A stretch of DNA of 64,000 nucleotides from Cryptomeria japonica. Its lineage: Eukaryota > Streptophyta > Pinopsida > Cupressales > Cupressaceae. The DNA lies in assembly GCF_030272615.1 (NCBI RefSeq), contig NC_081414.1, forward strand, positions 819,726,396 through 819,790,395, in the 5' to 3' direction. The position numbers and the translations under genes were made by a program. The first letter of the stretch is position 1. Every line of letters begins with the position of its first letter. Of the stretch, positions 45,726 to 55,846 are shown one piece after another. The notes below the pieces were generated by a model, which made no database searches, was not told where the DNA came from, and was given only the letters and a program-made list of their open reading frames with translations.

Positions 45726-48150
45726 CCAAGCATGTAATCATAAAATGGTTTTCATATTAGGCTTTATACAACAACCTATTTTGGGGAACAAGTCAAGTTC
45801 CTTGATCCCAACAATGTAAAAAATTCAAAACATAAAATAAAATAATAACTCCTTAATGAAAACCTCTGAGGTGCTATCATACACATTGTGGCATCATCTA
45901 TTATTTTGTGTGCTATATTTGTTGGATGTTCTCTTATAGGACTCGTCAAGTTCAATTATGATATGATGGGAACGTCTCCCTGTTTTATGGTTGTCTTATC
46001 ACATTCCCAAAAGTGCATCAAAGAACTTGTGAATTTTGGAACATCTTATTGTTTGATGTTTGTTTAGCACTTGTCCATGTAAGAGATATATTGTTACTTT
46101 GGTCTTTTATACCTAGTATGTAACATCCATTGCTATATCTAAAAAACATTCTCTCCACATGCCAATATAATTTAGCATTTTGAATAAACGTATCATCATA
46201 TCTCATAATCCAATATCACCATTTCATCTATTCGCTTTTTCTTTCACTTTTCTTGTATACATTTCTTCATATTCTTCCATCATTTTTTGTTTTGAGAATT
46301 CATCTATGTATCTTTTTCACAAATCACCTATGAAGGGGGCGTCATCATCTTAACATTCAATCTTTCATTATTACCTTCACATGGTTGGGGCATATAATCA
46401 CTTTTTTCATATTTAATTCATTTCTTCGTAGCTTAATTTCCTATATTTGAAACATTGATACTTCAAACATCATTTCAAAGAGCGGAAAGATATAAAAAAA
46501 TAAAATAAAATAACTTTCATAATCCATCAATACACATTATTATTCAATCACCCATTTACCACTTAGACCTCTAATGCATGATAATTTAATTAAATAAGTC
46601 ATATATTTAAATAAACTAGGCTAATATTATTAATTAATTTAATATATTATTATCCATTTAATTTTTCATATTTATCCAATTATGTATTCACGTTATCCAT
46701 TAATAAAATAATTAATATTTATTTTCACCCAATCCATGTATATAATCCATTTAATTCATTATTAAATCATTGGAGTCTAACTTAGTCAACTATTTAGTCT
46801 AATTGGTTCACTCATACTTACTCCTAGTCCCACTCATCAATCTAGTCTACTTCACTCATCCATGCAATCAACTAACTATTCCATACAAATAGCCAAAACC
46901 CCCAATTCTCTCATGTATTAAGTGAACTCCATGCAAGCAATAAACTCATCAAAGAACTTTGGCATATCTCCAATCAAGTTGAGTTGAGAAATAATGATTA
47001 TTTTAATAAAAAATTAACATATTGTGCAACTCTCCCATGTTTGCCACCTCTACTCATTTTAACTTCCCTAATAATAAATTAGACCTGAGATTCCAGATTG
47101 CATCGTAACCATCAATTTGATTCCCCTGAAAAACTATAAATCGGGTTTAGACCATGCTAATCAGGTTTCTTTCTCATTTAAAACTGCACCATGGATACTA
47201 TTGAATGCATTTTTACTATCTTTTCGCACAGCCTTAAAGATGGGGGGCAAAATGGTACACAGCAATGTCTATGTAGCACCTAGGATGCACCTTTTAATTG
47301 TATTTATTAATTAATTAAAAATTAAAATACAACATTTTTAATTTCCAATTAATTACTAAATACAGTCGAAGGTGCATTCTAGGTGCTGCATAGACATTTT
47401 GCAAATTTATCGGAGATGTCTATTCAAGTTTCATCTTTTTCAGAGGAGCAATTCAATTTCCATGATTTTGAAATTGATGGGAGGAAAGCAAAATTTTGAA
47501 ACATGACAAATAAAACATTCAAAAAAGATGATGAATATGCATATTCAGGGATTCAATTGCTACTGGATAGAGATCTCTTCAAATGCAACTTTACTGATTA
47601 CCTTTATCATGATACGATACATAATTATTATTTGCAATCCACCCTCTTCTTCCTCCTTTAATGCCGCTTGTATTTTTATTCATTCTTGTTCAATCTTATG
47701 ATTGCTGAAATGTAAGTCTTCTGCTGCTAATATTTGTTCTCTTAGAAATCAAAGGAGGAAAACAAATGAAGGAAATGGAAGGAATGTTCAACGTAATGAA
47801 TGCAAGGGTGAATTTCAAATAGTAACAATTGGAGAATTGAAATTGTGCAGTGAATAATATTTTGTTGAAACTATAATACCAATGTGAACATGGAAAATGG
47901 TCAAGTGAATTTGAATCTGAAAAATGAAAACCATTTCTTATTAACTTTAAAATGTGTTGAGAAATACTTATCAGCATGAAATTACCATTGAATAATAACT
48001 TCAAAATAACTATTCAACTATTTAATATTCGAGTAATAACAATATAAAAAATTATTATTATCATATGTACAATAATACTACAAAACTCTACAATTATGTT
48101 GTTGGATCCATTAAACTATACCATTAGTTCAAAGCATAATGTAAAAACAC
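45726..48150. other. 2.4 kb without a supported gene
   Basis: AT-rich DNA; 46560-46760 is especially rich in ATTTAATTAATT. TATGAAGGGGGCGTCATCATC near 46330 resembles a polypurine-rich LTR segment, but I found no paired ends. The foldback element at 47264-47398 is the only structured feature. Confidence 0.55.
47264..47398. mobile_element. 135-bp foldback element (MITE-like)
   Basis: Arms of 30 bp, 47264-47293 (AATGTCTATGTAGCACCTAG, then GATGCACCTT) and the inverted copy at 47369-47398, match with two differences around a 75-bp AT-rich centre that contains TTAATTAATTAAAAATTAAA. The size and AT-rich centre fit a MITE. No target duplication is visible; the flanks GC and TTGC extend the palindrome only weakly. 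Confidence 0.75.
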
Positions 48151-50284
48151 TGTATGGAATCCTATTTAGCTGCACAAATCAAATGATTCAGCGAAGAATT
48201 AATATACTCACCAATCTCTTTTGGCACAGTCCAACACCAAAAGAGACGTGATTTAAAGAGTCCTGTTAGAAAGATTCATTCTCAGATTCCCTTATCATGA
48301 TGTTCTCGCCACACAAGAAATTACATAGAATCGTGGTTATGAAAACAAATAGCTAAGTTGGAAAAAAAAACAACTTCCCATAATTTTCGATTCATTTGAA
48401 CTTATAAAATGTTATGGTAGAGGAGAGCTACTGTAGAGTAACTTAGCTTTACTGACATCAAAGTGCATTGTCTGGATCCACAGTATGAATTTCTTTTCAA
48501 CTAGCCCAAAAACATTGAAACGCCAAAATTGCCCCTCACATCATTCTACTTACATTAAGAATTTTCCGTGTCCATCTTTATCCAACACCCGCGATGTATG
48601 GAGTTCAACACTGGCCATGTATGGAGCTTAATAAGATTTCTCATAGAAAATTCAAAATAATATTCCTGAAATTTGAATTTGGCTGTTAGAACAAGACGAA
48701 AAAGAAACCCAGCCCAGTCATCTCATCACAAATCGTCTGAAACCATCCTCAATTTATCATTTAAAGAGAAAATAGGGCAGCCAGTGGCACCAACATACCT
48801 GAGTATTTTTTTAAGGCATTTGACTCTAGAAATCAAGAGAAAGTTTTGACTAATGTTTAAGTTTGAGAAAATAAATCCTTAAAACCAAAGAAACTGACAG
48901 AGCTATAGCCTAATGTAAAAGAGCGCGCACAGGATACCACAATTATGCTCAAGCTTGCCTTTGTTCAAATTAAGTCCTGACTACCAAAAAGTATTGCTTG
49001 TTTCCTGTCCATGTTCTCAATGGGAGAACAAACACCATCAAGAACATCAATTAAGATGATAATATATGATATTCTAGAATGACCGATACTACGTTCCTTA
49101 TAGCACTTCCTTCACAAAATAAAGGAACAAGTCATCCTATTCTCAAAAAATTAATGTCACATATGACAACTTCAGCATTTCTTTGTGATCCCTGAATCAC
49201 ATCCATATCCAACATATAAATGGTAACATGAACAGGATTCTTCTTAACAATCTTTAATTTTTGAAATGACAGTCCTCTGCACACATATCAATACCTAATG
49301 GTTTTCCTGTGTATTTCGAGTGTTCTCAAACGGGTTAATTTAGCTTCAGTGTCTCAAAGTTAACTAGTACTACTCTCAAAGAAAATCGGAGGTGTATTCT
49401 ATTTTAAATTTTGGTTATCTTCAATCCTCAAAACTTAACTCAAGAACAATGTGTTTGTTAATTAACTACTGCTGGTTTAGATAATTCAGTGAATTTTTTA
49501 TACATACCCTAGTTTTACCATCATGACAGCCGTTGGAAAGCAGTAGTGGTGACAGTTTCCAAGAGTTGATTACAAACCATGAAAGCTTATGCAACCCCTA
49601 CTGCCTTAGAAATGTTAGAGTAAAACTTACCTAAATCCAATTAATGATTAAATTTAACAGTTATGGTCTTAAAACTTTGATTCTTTGATAGTACTTACCT
49701 TACTCCTGATTTGCATCTAGGAATGACCTGTGGTATCTTCTGTCATCCCCAATTTATAAATAAATGTAGCTATGCATGAACTTGAAGCACTTCCATCTGC
49801 TTTCAACAGTTATTGACAGCACATTTGCAACTGATATGGTTCTGAAGAAATTACATTCAAAAGATTCACATAAATTATCAACCTGGACTGTTACAAACTA
49901 GAGAAGAGTGTCAGAATATATTCACAGATTTTTATAAATCTGACATTCTCCTTGACAACTGAATCCGCAACCTAAATTTTACATGTATAGTTCAGAGGAT
50001 CCAAGTGTTCAATAATTACTGAAAGAAGTAGAGTTCCAACTCCTGAATAATTAGAGCAGCATCTCACTAACTTCTGCAGATTTCTGCTGAATATGGGTGC
50101 CATTAAGATATCTGTCACTCCTCATTCTTTATAATCATCAATTGCCAAACTTTTCTTGATAGCTGCAAGTATTCTGAATACTATACCATGGGATCCTACC
50201 ATTAGCATCTGTCATTCAAGCTCAGCAGTTTGGAAGCACTTGCTGAATCTTGTATAAGAATAACGATCAAAAAACTAGGAAACA
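48150..50284 (-). other. Probable 3' untranslated and downstream region of the TGA gene
   Basis: This stretch lies downstream of the TGA stop codon on the minus strand. It has no retroelement features, more balanced composition than its surroundings, and no other frame that I recognise. How much is transcribed is unknown; no unambiguous polyadenylation site can be chosen by eye. The part nearest the stop (about 49.7-50.28 kb) is the best candidate for the UTR. Confidence 0.4.
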
Positions 50285-50437
50285 TTAAGCTGGTTCACGA
50301 GGACGTGCAGCCCATAGAGAACTGAGAGCTCGGAGACGGTTAAAATAATCCCCCATTGCAAGCAAGCCCCTGGCTGCTTGACGAGTTGTAAGAATTCGAT
50401 ACATCTGCTGCAGGGTCTGTTGCCGTAGATTGTCTGC
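50285..50437 (-). CDS. Terminal exon of a TGA-type (group D) bZIP transcription factor
   Basis: The minus strand encodes 50 residues and a TAA stop: ADNLRQQTLQQMYRILTTRQ, then AARGLLAMGDYFNRLRALSS and LWAARPREPA. This is the highly conserved C terminus of TGA factors (end of the DOG1 domain), which bind TGACG elements and act with NPR1-type coactivators in salicylate and redox responses in the nucleus. The exon starts after a consensus acceptor (TTTTAAACAG, 50438-50447) exactly where TGA genes have their last intron. It is open with no substitution at strongly conserved positions that I can see. Earlier exons, including the bZIP, are not in the window up to 64000. The gene either has a last intron of at least 13.5 kb, or this is a detached exon copy. 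The intact frame favours a real gene. Confidence 0.85.
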   Translation of the reverse strand, partial: ADNLRQQTLQQMYRILTTRQAARGLLAMGDYFNRLRALSSLWAARPREPA

Positions 50438-51446
50438 CTGTTTAAAAGATCATTAATTGAGCTCTCATTAGTAATATTTTTTAATATTAATCACTAGCAT
50501 ATTCAATTGAAAATTATTTTGAGGAATGATGAAGGTTTAAGGGGAAAAAAAACACAACCACCACATAGTTAGATTCACATTTCATGCACAAGAATCTAGA
50601 AAACACTATATCCAACGACCAGAAACAGCTCAGGACACTGAGAAAAGTTAGACTTGGTCAGTCCATTTCAGTAAAACTACTAGCGATAGTGATATCATTA
50701 AAACTCAAAAAAATGACAATTCTCTAAACTCTCTCTCTGGAAAAATAATATAAACATTAAAACAGGCATACTCCAAAAGGAATATCATATAAATAAGGAA
50801 CAAAAGCAGGACCTTCTGATCTTTGCTCCAGTGTCCTTGGGTGATTAACTAAAGTATAAACACAATTTTGAAGAAATATTGTCATGTGCCTTTTTCGGAC
50901 ATAAGTAATTGAACTTCCCGCAAGCCTATTATTTTATTTTTGGTAGGTTAAGGGGTAGACTAAAGGGGTAAGATGAGGAAAATAATTTAATAATATAATT
51001 TAAATAGTTGTAGTAACTTTATGTTATATTTATAAAAAAGGAGACTTATGAATTATTATTATAAGAGGGTTCAATATTAAACAATGTTTCTAAAAATAGG
51101 GACCAATGAAATATTTTTAAAAAGGTATTTCCTCTATACTTCAGAATAAAACAAGAAATGAGTTTTAAATTAAACAGAGTGTTCCAAAAGGGCAGTCTGG
51201 ATACAAAAGAAAGCATCCATTTTATGAAATGAAAACTCCTTTTTCTCTAAACGTTTGTTTATCTTCTTGCTTGAGGATTGAAACCCTCTATATAGTTTAG
51301 ATTTGGAGATGAAAAGCCCAGATCCTTTGTGCTGGTTTCACCCAGGAATCACAGTTGTGTTGAAAGTTGCAGAAGTACTTCCAATTTTTAATTTATATTG
51401 AAGGTTTTTAGATTTTTGAGTCTGTTGCAGTTTAGTATCAGTTTTG
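50438..51446 (-). other. TGA last intron, acceptor-proximal part
   Basis: The acceptor CAG is at 50440-50438. A plausible branch sequence TACTAAT lies about 30 bp upstream on the minus strand (near 50467-50473). The rest of this 1 kb has no frame or repeat that I recognise, apart from A- and T-rich runs. It ends at the TTTTG duplication bordering the S2 solo LTR. Confidence 0.6.
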
Positions 51447-52219
51447 TGATGAGCACATGGGGGGGGCAGGGGCTGAATCAGTATAACGATAATCTTTACT
51501 TTTTAAAAACTTAATACCATATTTAAAACTTGATTAATAATGATTAAACCATTTACTCGACATCAATAATCATGCATATGAGAAGAACACAATAACACAT
51601 GATATTTACGTGGAAACCCTTATGGGAGAAAACCACACAAATTAATTGCTTATATAATAATCTCTTACAAATTTCATGGGGTTAACCTACTAGAGGCATC
51701 AACCCCTCATTCAATTCGTGAGCACTTGTCCATTAGAGGCACCAACCCCTCATACACTTAGAGTCATTCAAATTGTCTTCACAAGAGGTATAACTCGCTT
51801 CTTCAATCTGCTCAAACCATTGCCATCAAATATGCTCATGAATTCTTCATAGTTTGCTTCACAGGGTCTTCATAAACCTGCTTAAGCCTTTGTCATATAT
51901 CTGCTCACTAATCTTTCATATATTCTTGTTTTAATGTCTCGACAAAATCTTTTTCATATGATATCACATAGAGGAACACATACGTCTGGACTCTTATATT
52001 TTCTTTATGCTACTTTTATCATACCTCTTCACCCAAGAGGTTTTGTTTTAATTATTTTGGTCTTGTAATCAGATCCTTGTTCTTTAATGGAATCACCTAC
52101 TATTGTTTGAAACTAATTCATAAGCCTTTTTAACCTTTGTTCATATACTGGCTTCTACATGGTTGAGGTCTTCTAAAAATGTAATCTGTTCTTATTAATT
52201 TATATTTGCTGCTCCTCAA

Positions 52220-52565
52220 TGTTTAGTCCTAAATGTATAGTGGTGAATAATCAGATAACACAGTATTTCTTGCACGTACCAAGTATTCATGGAACAGAAC
52301 AATTGCACATCACAACATAAATGCCAAATGATAATAATTAGACCAGAAATCTATATCTTTATTCCAGTGTCAAGAATTGTCCATACATAATCCCCCTGCC
52401 GAGGTTCCAACCAAACACTATATAGACCCGACGGTTGGTCAAGTTGCCAACCGTTACCAACTCCCAACTACCCGACGGGAACCTCTCGGCAACAACATAA
52501 ACATAAACACAACATAACATACTTATAACTATTATTCTTACTAACATACATTTTTACCCCTAACA
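52220..52565 (-). repeat. G3 3' LTR (346 bp)
   Basis: It differs from 62966-63311 at seven positions. A TATA box (minus CTATATAG, 52417-52426) is preceded by an 8-bp inverted repeat ACGGTTGG...CCAACCGT at 52431-52454. The inner edge is the polypurine tract. Confidence 0.97.
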
Positions 52566-52578
52566 TTAGCCCCCCCAA
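52566..52578 (-). promoter_or_regulatory. G3 polypurine tract
   Basis: The minus strand reads TTTTTGGGGGGGCTAA directly before the LTR start TGTTAGGGG. It primes plus-strand DNA synthesis. Confidence 0.85.
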
Positions 52579-52698
52579 AAACGTAGTCGTCTTCCAGACG
52601 ACTCAGACAAGAGAAACTGAAATGAAAAAACATAGCTAAGACCAAGAAGATGGAGGAGGCATCCCTGTAGTGGCCGTGGTAGAAGACTGCTGTCCGAC

Positions 52699-54956
52699 CT
52701 AAAGTTTCGGGTTCTTTTCTACCATCAACTGTCGTTCCCGTGCTTTCTTTACCATGTGAGCAGCTTCCAGTAGCTTTTTATCTTTCTGTTCCAGCTGTAA
52801 GGTGAGTTCGGCCACCTGAGCTGCCAATGCATGTGTCTCCCTCTCTTGCAAGCTGCAACGGGCCTCATAGGTAGTCATCTTCATTTCCATCTCCTTCCTC
52901 AAGGTCTGCTCCACTGTGGCCAACTCTGCCTGCTTCTCACCTTCCTTTTCCAGTGTTGTTATGTACATCTGTTGGGCCTCTTTTTCCACTTGGTGTTGCC
53001 GCATCTGTAAGTACACCTCCCGGAAGGCCTTCTCCATGCTGCGGAAGGTGGTGCCCAGGGTGCCTGTGCCTCCTATCACGTGCCTGTGGGTCCAATTCTG
53101 AATCATCTCAGGCGTACTATGGTCTGGCCACCCTTGCCGCTCAAAATGGTGTGTGAACTCCTCCTTGCACCCCTCGGTCATGAAGTGGCACAGCTGTGTA
53201 GCGTCTGCTGAATTGCTTGCCTCCATCTGTCCCGTACGCTGAGCCATATCGCGTGCAACATTAGAGAGCCCTTGTAGCTCCTCTAGGAATCGTCCGAGTG
53301 AGCCTGCTGGGTCATTCGGATCGGGTGGTGTGATGTGGAGCCTTGCGAGAGCTCCCTCCGGTCCACTACTCTGCTTGTCCTTTCCTTGATGTTCTTGATA
53401 AGCGGATCTCTCTCTGTCCAGGTCTGGGACAGTGATATCTCTATCTGTGGTCATGCCTAGCCCAATGGCCATGTTATGTGGTGCAAGGGAGGGGGGGAGG
53501 TGTGGGGCGAGTGCGAACTGCCCTAGCCATCCATCCAGCGAGGCATCTATATCTTCATCTGTCGAAGTATCCAAGGCTGCCTCTAAGTTAGCTAGTACTG
53601 TACCAGTTCCTGCTGCCACCGTACCCGTTCTTGCTGGTACCGTACCAGTTTCTGTTGGCACCGTACCAGTTTCTATTGGTACCATACCGGTTTCTGCTGC
53701 AAGTATGACCAAGCTGATTTGCGGCAACGATACCGGTCGTTGTGCCGACAGTTCCCCCTCTCCAATCTTCTAGAACAATACCCCCATTGGTCGTACATCT
53801 CCCACTGGGTTGGCTACTGCAAGCGCCTCCTGAGGTACCAGGTGTGCCGAAGATAGTTTCGAGGGTGTAAATTTTACCCTTGTACTTTTCCATTGAGCCC
53901 GCAATCCTCCCTGTTGCTCCTCCTCTTCTTCTTCTTCCTGCTGCCATGACTCTGTTTCCTCTTCCTCCTCTACAGCTGTGTGTCTTGACAGATGGAACCC
54001 CTCATCACCGCTTTCCGTTTCTTCCACCTTCTCCAAATCCTCTGCACTGCTAACCTCTTCAATCTCCACGAAGTGTCCAGTTTCCTCCTCTTCCTAGTAG
54101 GCTGCGATGTGTCGCCAAGGGTGTCCAGGTGGATATAGTAGTACATGGTGGGTTTATGTGGTTCTACCCTTCTGCGTGGTTCAAATGTCCCGCATACTTC
54201 TGGTGGAACCTGCAAGCATACAACATCTAGGAACAAGCTAATAGCATGATGGCACATGTAGAACGTTTTGTGTTCTAGTCTCAGGAAGTCATGGATGCAT
54301 GCTGCCAGGAGTTGCCCCCAATTGTACACCTTCCCGCATCTGATCCCGTTCATTAATCCTATCATCCATATACCTATGTCAGAGGCGTGGCTGGCTCTCG
54401 TCAGGCGGCTCTTGACTAGGTCCATTAACATCCTCCATTCCCCAGGTGCGATAAAGGTACGCTTCATTCCTCTGTTGTCGGCCCAGGAGCTTTTCCGTTG
54501 CTCCTCGGTGAGGTCTTCTCTGCACACCAAATCCATCAACCACTTCTTCTTTTCTCTGGTGAGTTTTTTGGTTGGCTTAGCAATAGATGCTCCTTTCTCC
54601 GGTATGCCAAATACCCGCTTGAAATCCTCAGGTTTTAAAGAAACTCGCACTGTGCGCCCTTGGAACTGGATGACTGAAGCTCATTCTTGCGGATTACAGC
54701 CCGATACCATGGTTCGCAGGACTGGCTCGAGCTCTTTAATGTTGAATGTGGGCATTTGCACGGTGTGGTCGACCTATGCCCTCCAGAGAGATTCCTTCGT
54801 CACATGGTTTGGAGGGTTTTCCTCCCACCAGGTACGACATTCACTGCCAGTCACACTCTCAAATGCTACATTTGCTGCCGTGAGTCCCTCTGAGTCCTTT
54901 GTTGCCTTTGGTCTGCTCTTGGTTTTCTTGTTGTTGGCGCGCTCCATGGCAGTCAT
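52699..54956 (-). pseudogene. G3 extra ORF downstream of integrase (about 750 codons)
   Basis: A sense-strand coding region starts near ATG 54956 (MTAMERANNKKTKSRPKATK). Its N-terminal third has WWEENPPNHVTKESLWRA, VDHTVQMPTFNIKELEPVLR and VSLKPEDFKRVFGIPEKG. Then come WRMLMDLVKSRLTRASHASD, IGIWMIGLMNGIRCGKVYNW and GQLLAACIHDFL. This layout resembles the 'putative plant transposon protein' group, not any Gag or Pol domain. A very acidic Glu-rich region follows (54069-53880), then an 8-residue repeat ETGTVP(T/A) (53700-53585) and a C-terminal coiled coil (about 53000-52720). Stops at 54774 and about 54683, one frameshift near 54.1 kb and a stop near 53770 break it. Its role is unknown; it may help element RNA or protein handling. 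Confidence 0.7.
53585..53700. repeat. Coding minisatellite (about 24 bp unit) in the G3 extra ORF
   Basis: Five or six copies of a unit like ACCGTACCAGTTTCTGTTGG encode (on the minus strand) ETGTVPT/ETGTVPA/RTGTVAA/GTGTVLA. The length stays a multiple of three, so expansion kept the frame. Confidence 0.9.
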
Positions 54957-55129
54957 GGTTGCATTGCAACTGCCTTTTTTTGTTCTTCTTCCCATACCCC
55001 TTCCTTGGTCGTTATTATAACTGTCTGACAGATTGTCTCGCCAGTTTGTATGGCCCATTGTATCACTCCCAGTTTCCCTGATGTACGACTTCTTCCTCAT
55101 GTCCTGCCAGACAAGCCCTTTGCCTTTTA

Positions 55130-55625
55130 TACCTGCGTGCTGCTTGTACCCATCGTATGGATATCTCTGTCTGCCTGTCTGATACCGTACACTGTACGGA
55201 TTTTGCCTTGTGTAAATTCCTCTACACGTGTTTGTATAGTAACACCATTCCGTACGGTAACGCTTTTGTTGGTGCACAAGCCCATACGGAAATGTCGTAC
55301 GTCGTACGACTTCCTCCTGCCTTGTTTCGTACGATAATGCCATACGCCGTACGCCGACTTCCTTCCGCCTTGTTCCGTATGGCGATCTCCTCCCTCTAGA
55401 ATCAGCATGTGACCCGTACGGAACTTGTCTTCTCTAGTCCGTACGTCGTACGGTAAGACTCCATGGCACTCGTGTTCTCTTGTTTGTACAATCCGTACAC
55501 CGTACGAAATTATCCACTCGTGCATGTCCATACAATTGTTCGGTACAATATATTGTGTCCGTACAGTATGCAACTAGTCCATACGGTATGTGACTTCCTT
55601 CCCTTCGCTCAGTTCTGTCTGGCTG
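55130..55625. repeat. GTACG/CGTAC palindrome cluster between G3 integrase and extra ORF
   Basis: About a dozen CGTAC or GTACG elements, often as short palindromes such as CCGTACGTCGTACGG (55439-55453), TCGTACGTCGTACGA (55295-55309) and CCGTACGG (55251, 55414), lie in 500 bp. The spacing is irregular. Minus-strand frames here read through but repeat Tyr/Arg/Thr peptides and look fortuitous. Confidence 0.8.
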
Positions 55626-55846
55626 CCATGTTCATCTTCCTGTGCTGTGTCTAATGGGGTCTCGTGGGGGTTTTATAAGCCTTTTCTTTTGCCAAGGTTA
55701 GGGTTAGGTAAAAATGCTACTTTTTCTCTACTGTTTTTACTTGTACTTGCCTGATATTTTAATTTTTTAATACCTGCCGATTTGGAATTACTTGCTTTTT
55801 TCCAGTATTTCTCCTCCTTGCCCTTTAAGACCCCTTGTTTTTTCAG

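Noticed and set aside
46320-46345. GAAGGGGGCGTCATCATC as an LTR or polypurine boundary
   Set aside because: No paired LTR, primer site or TG/CA ends could be found.
54268-55020. 250-codon plus-strand open frame
   Set aside because: It is antisense to the G3 extra ORF, whose minus-strand product has coherent domains; composition-driven shadow.
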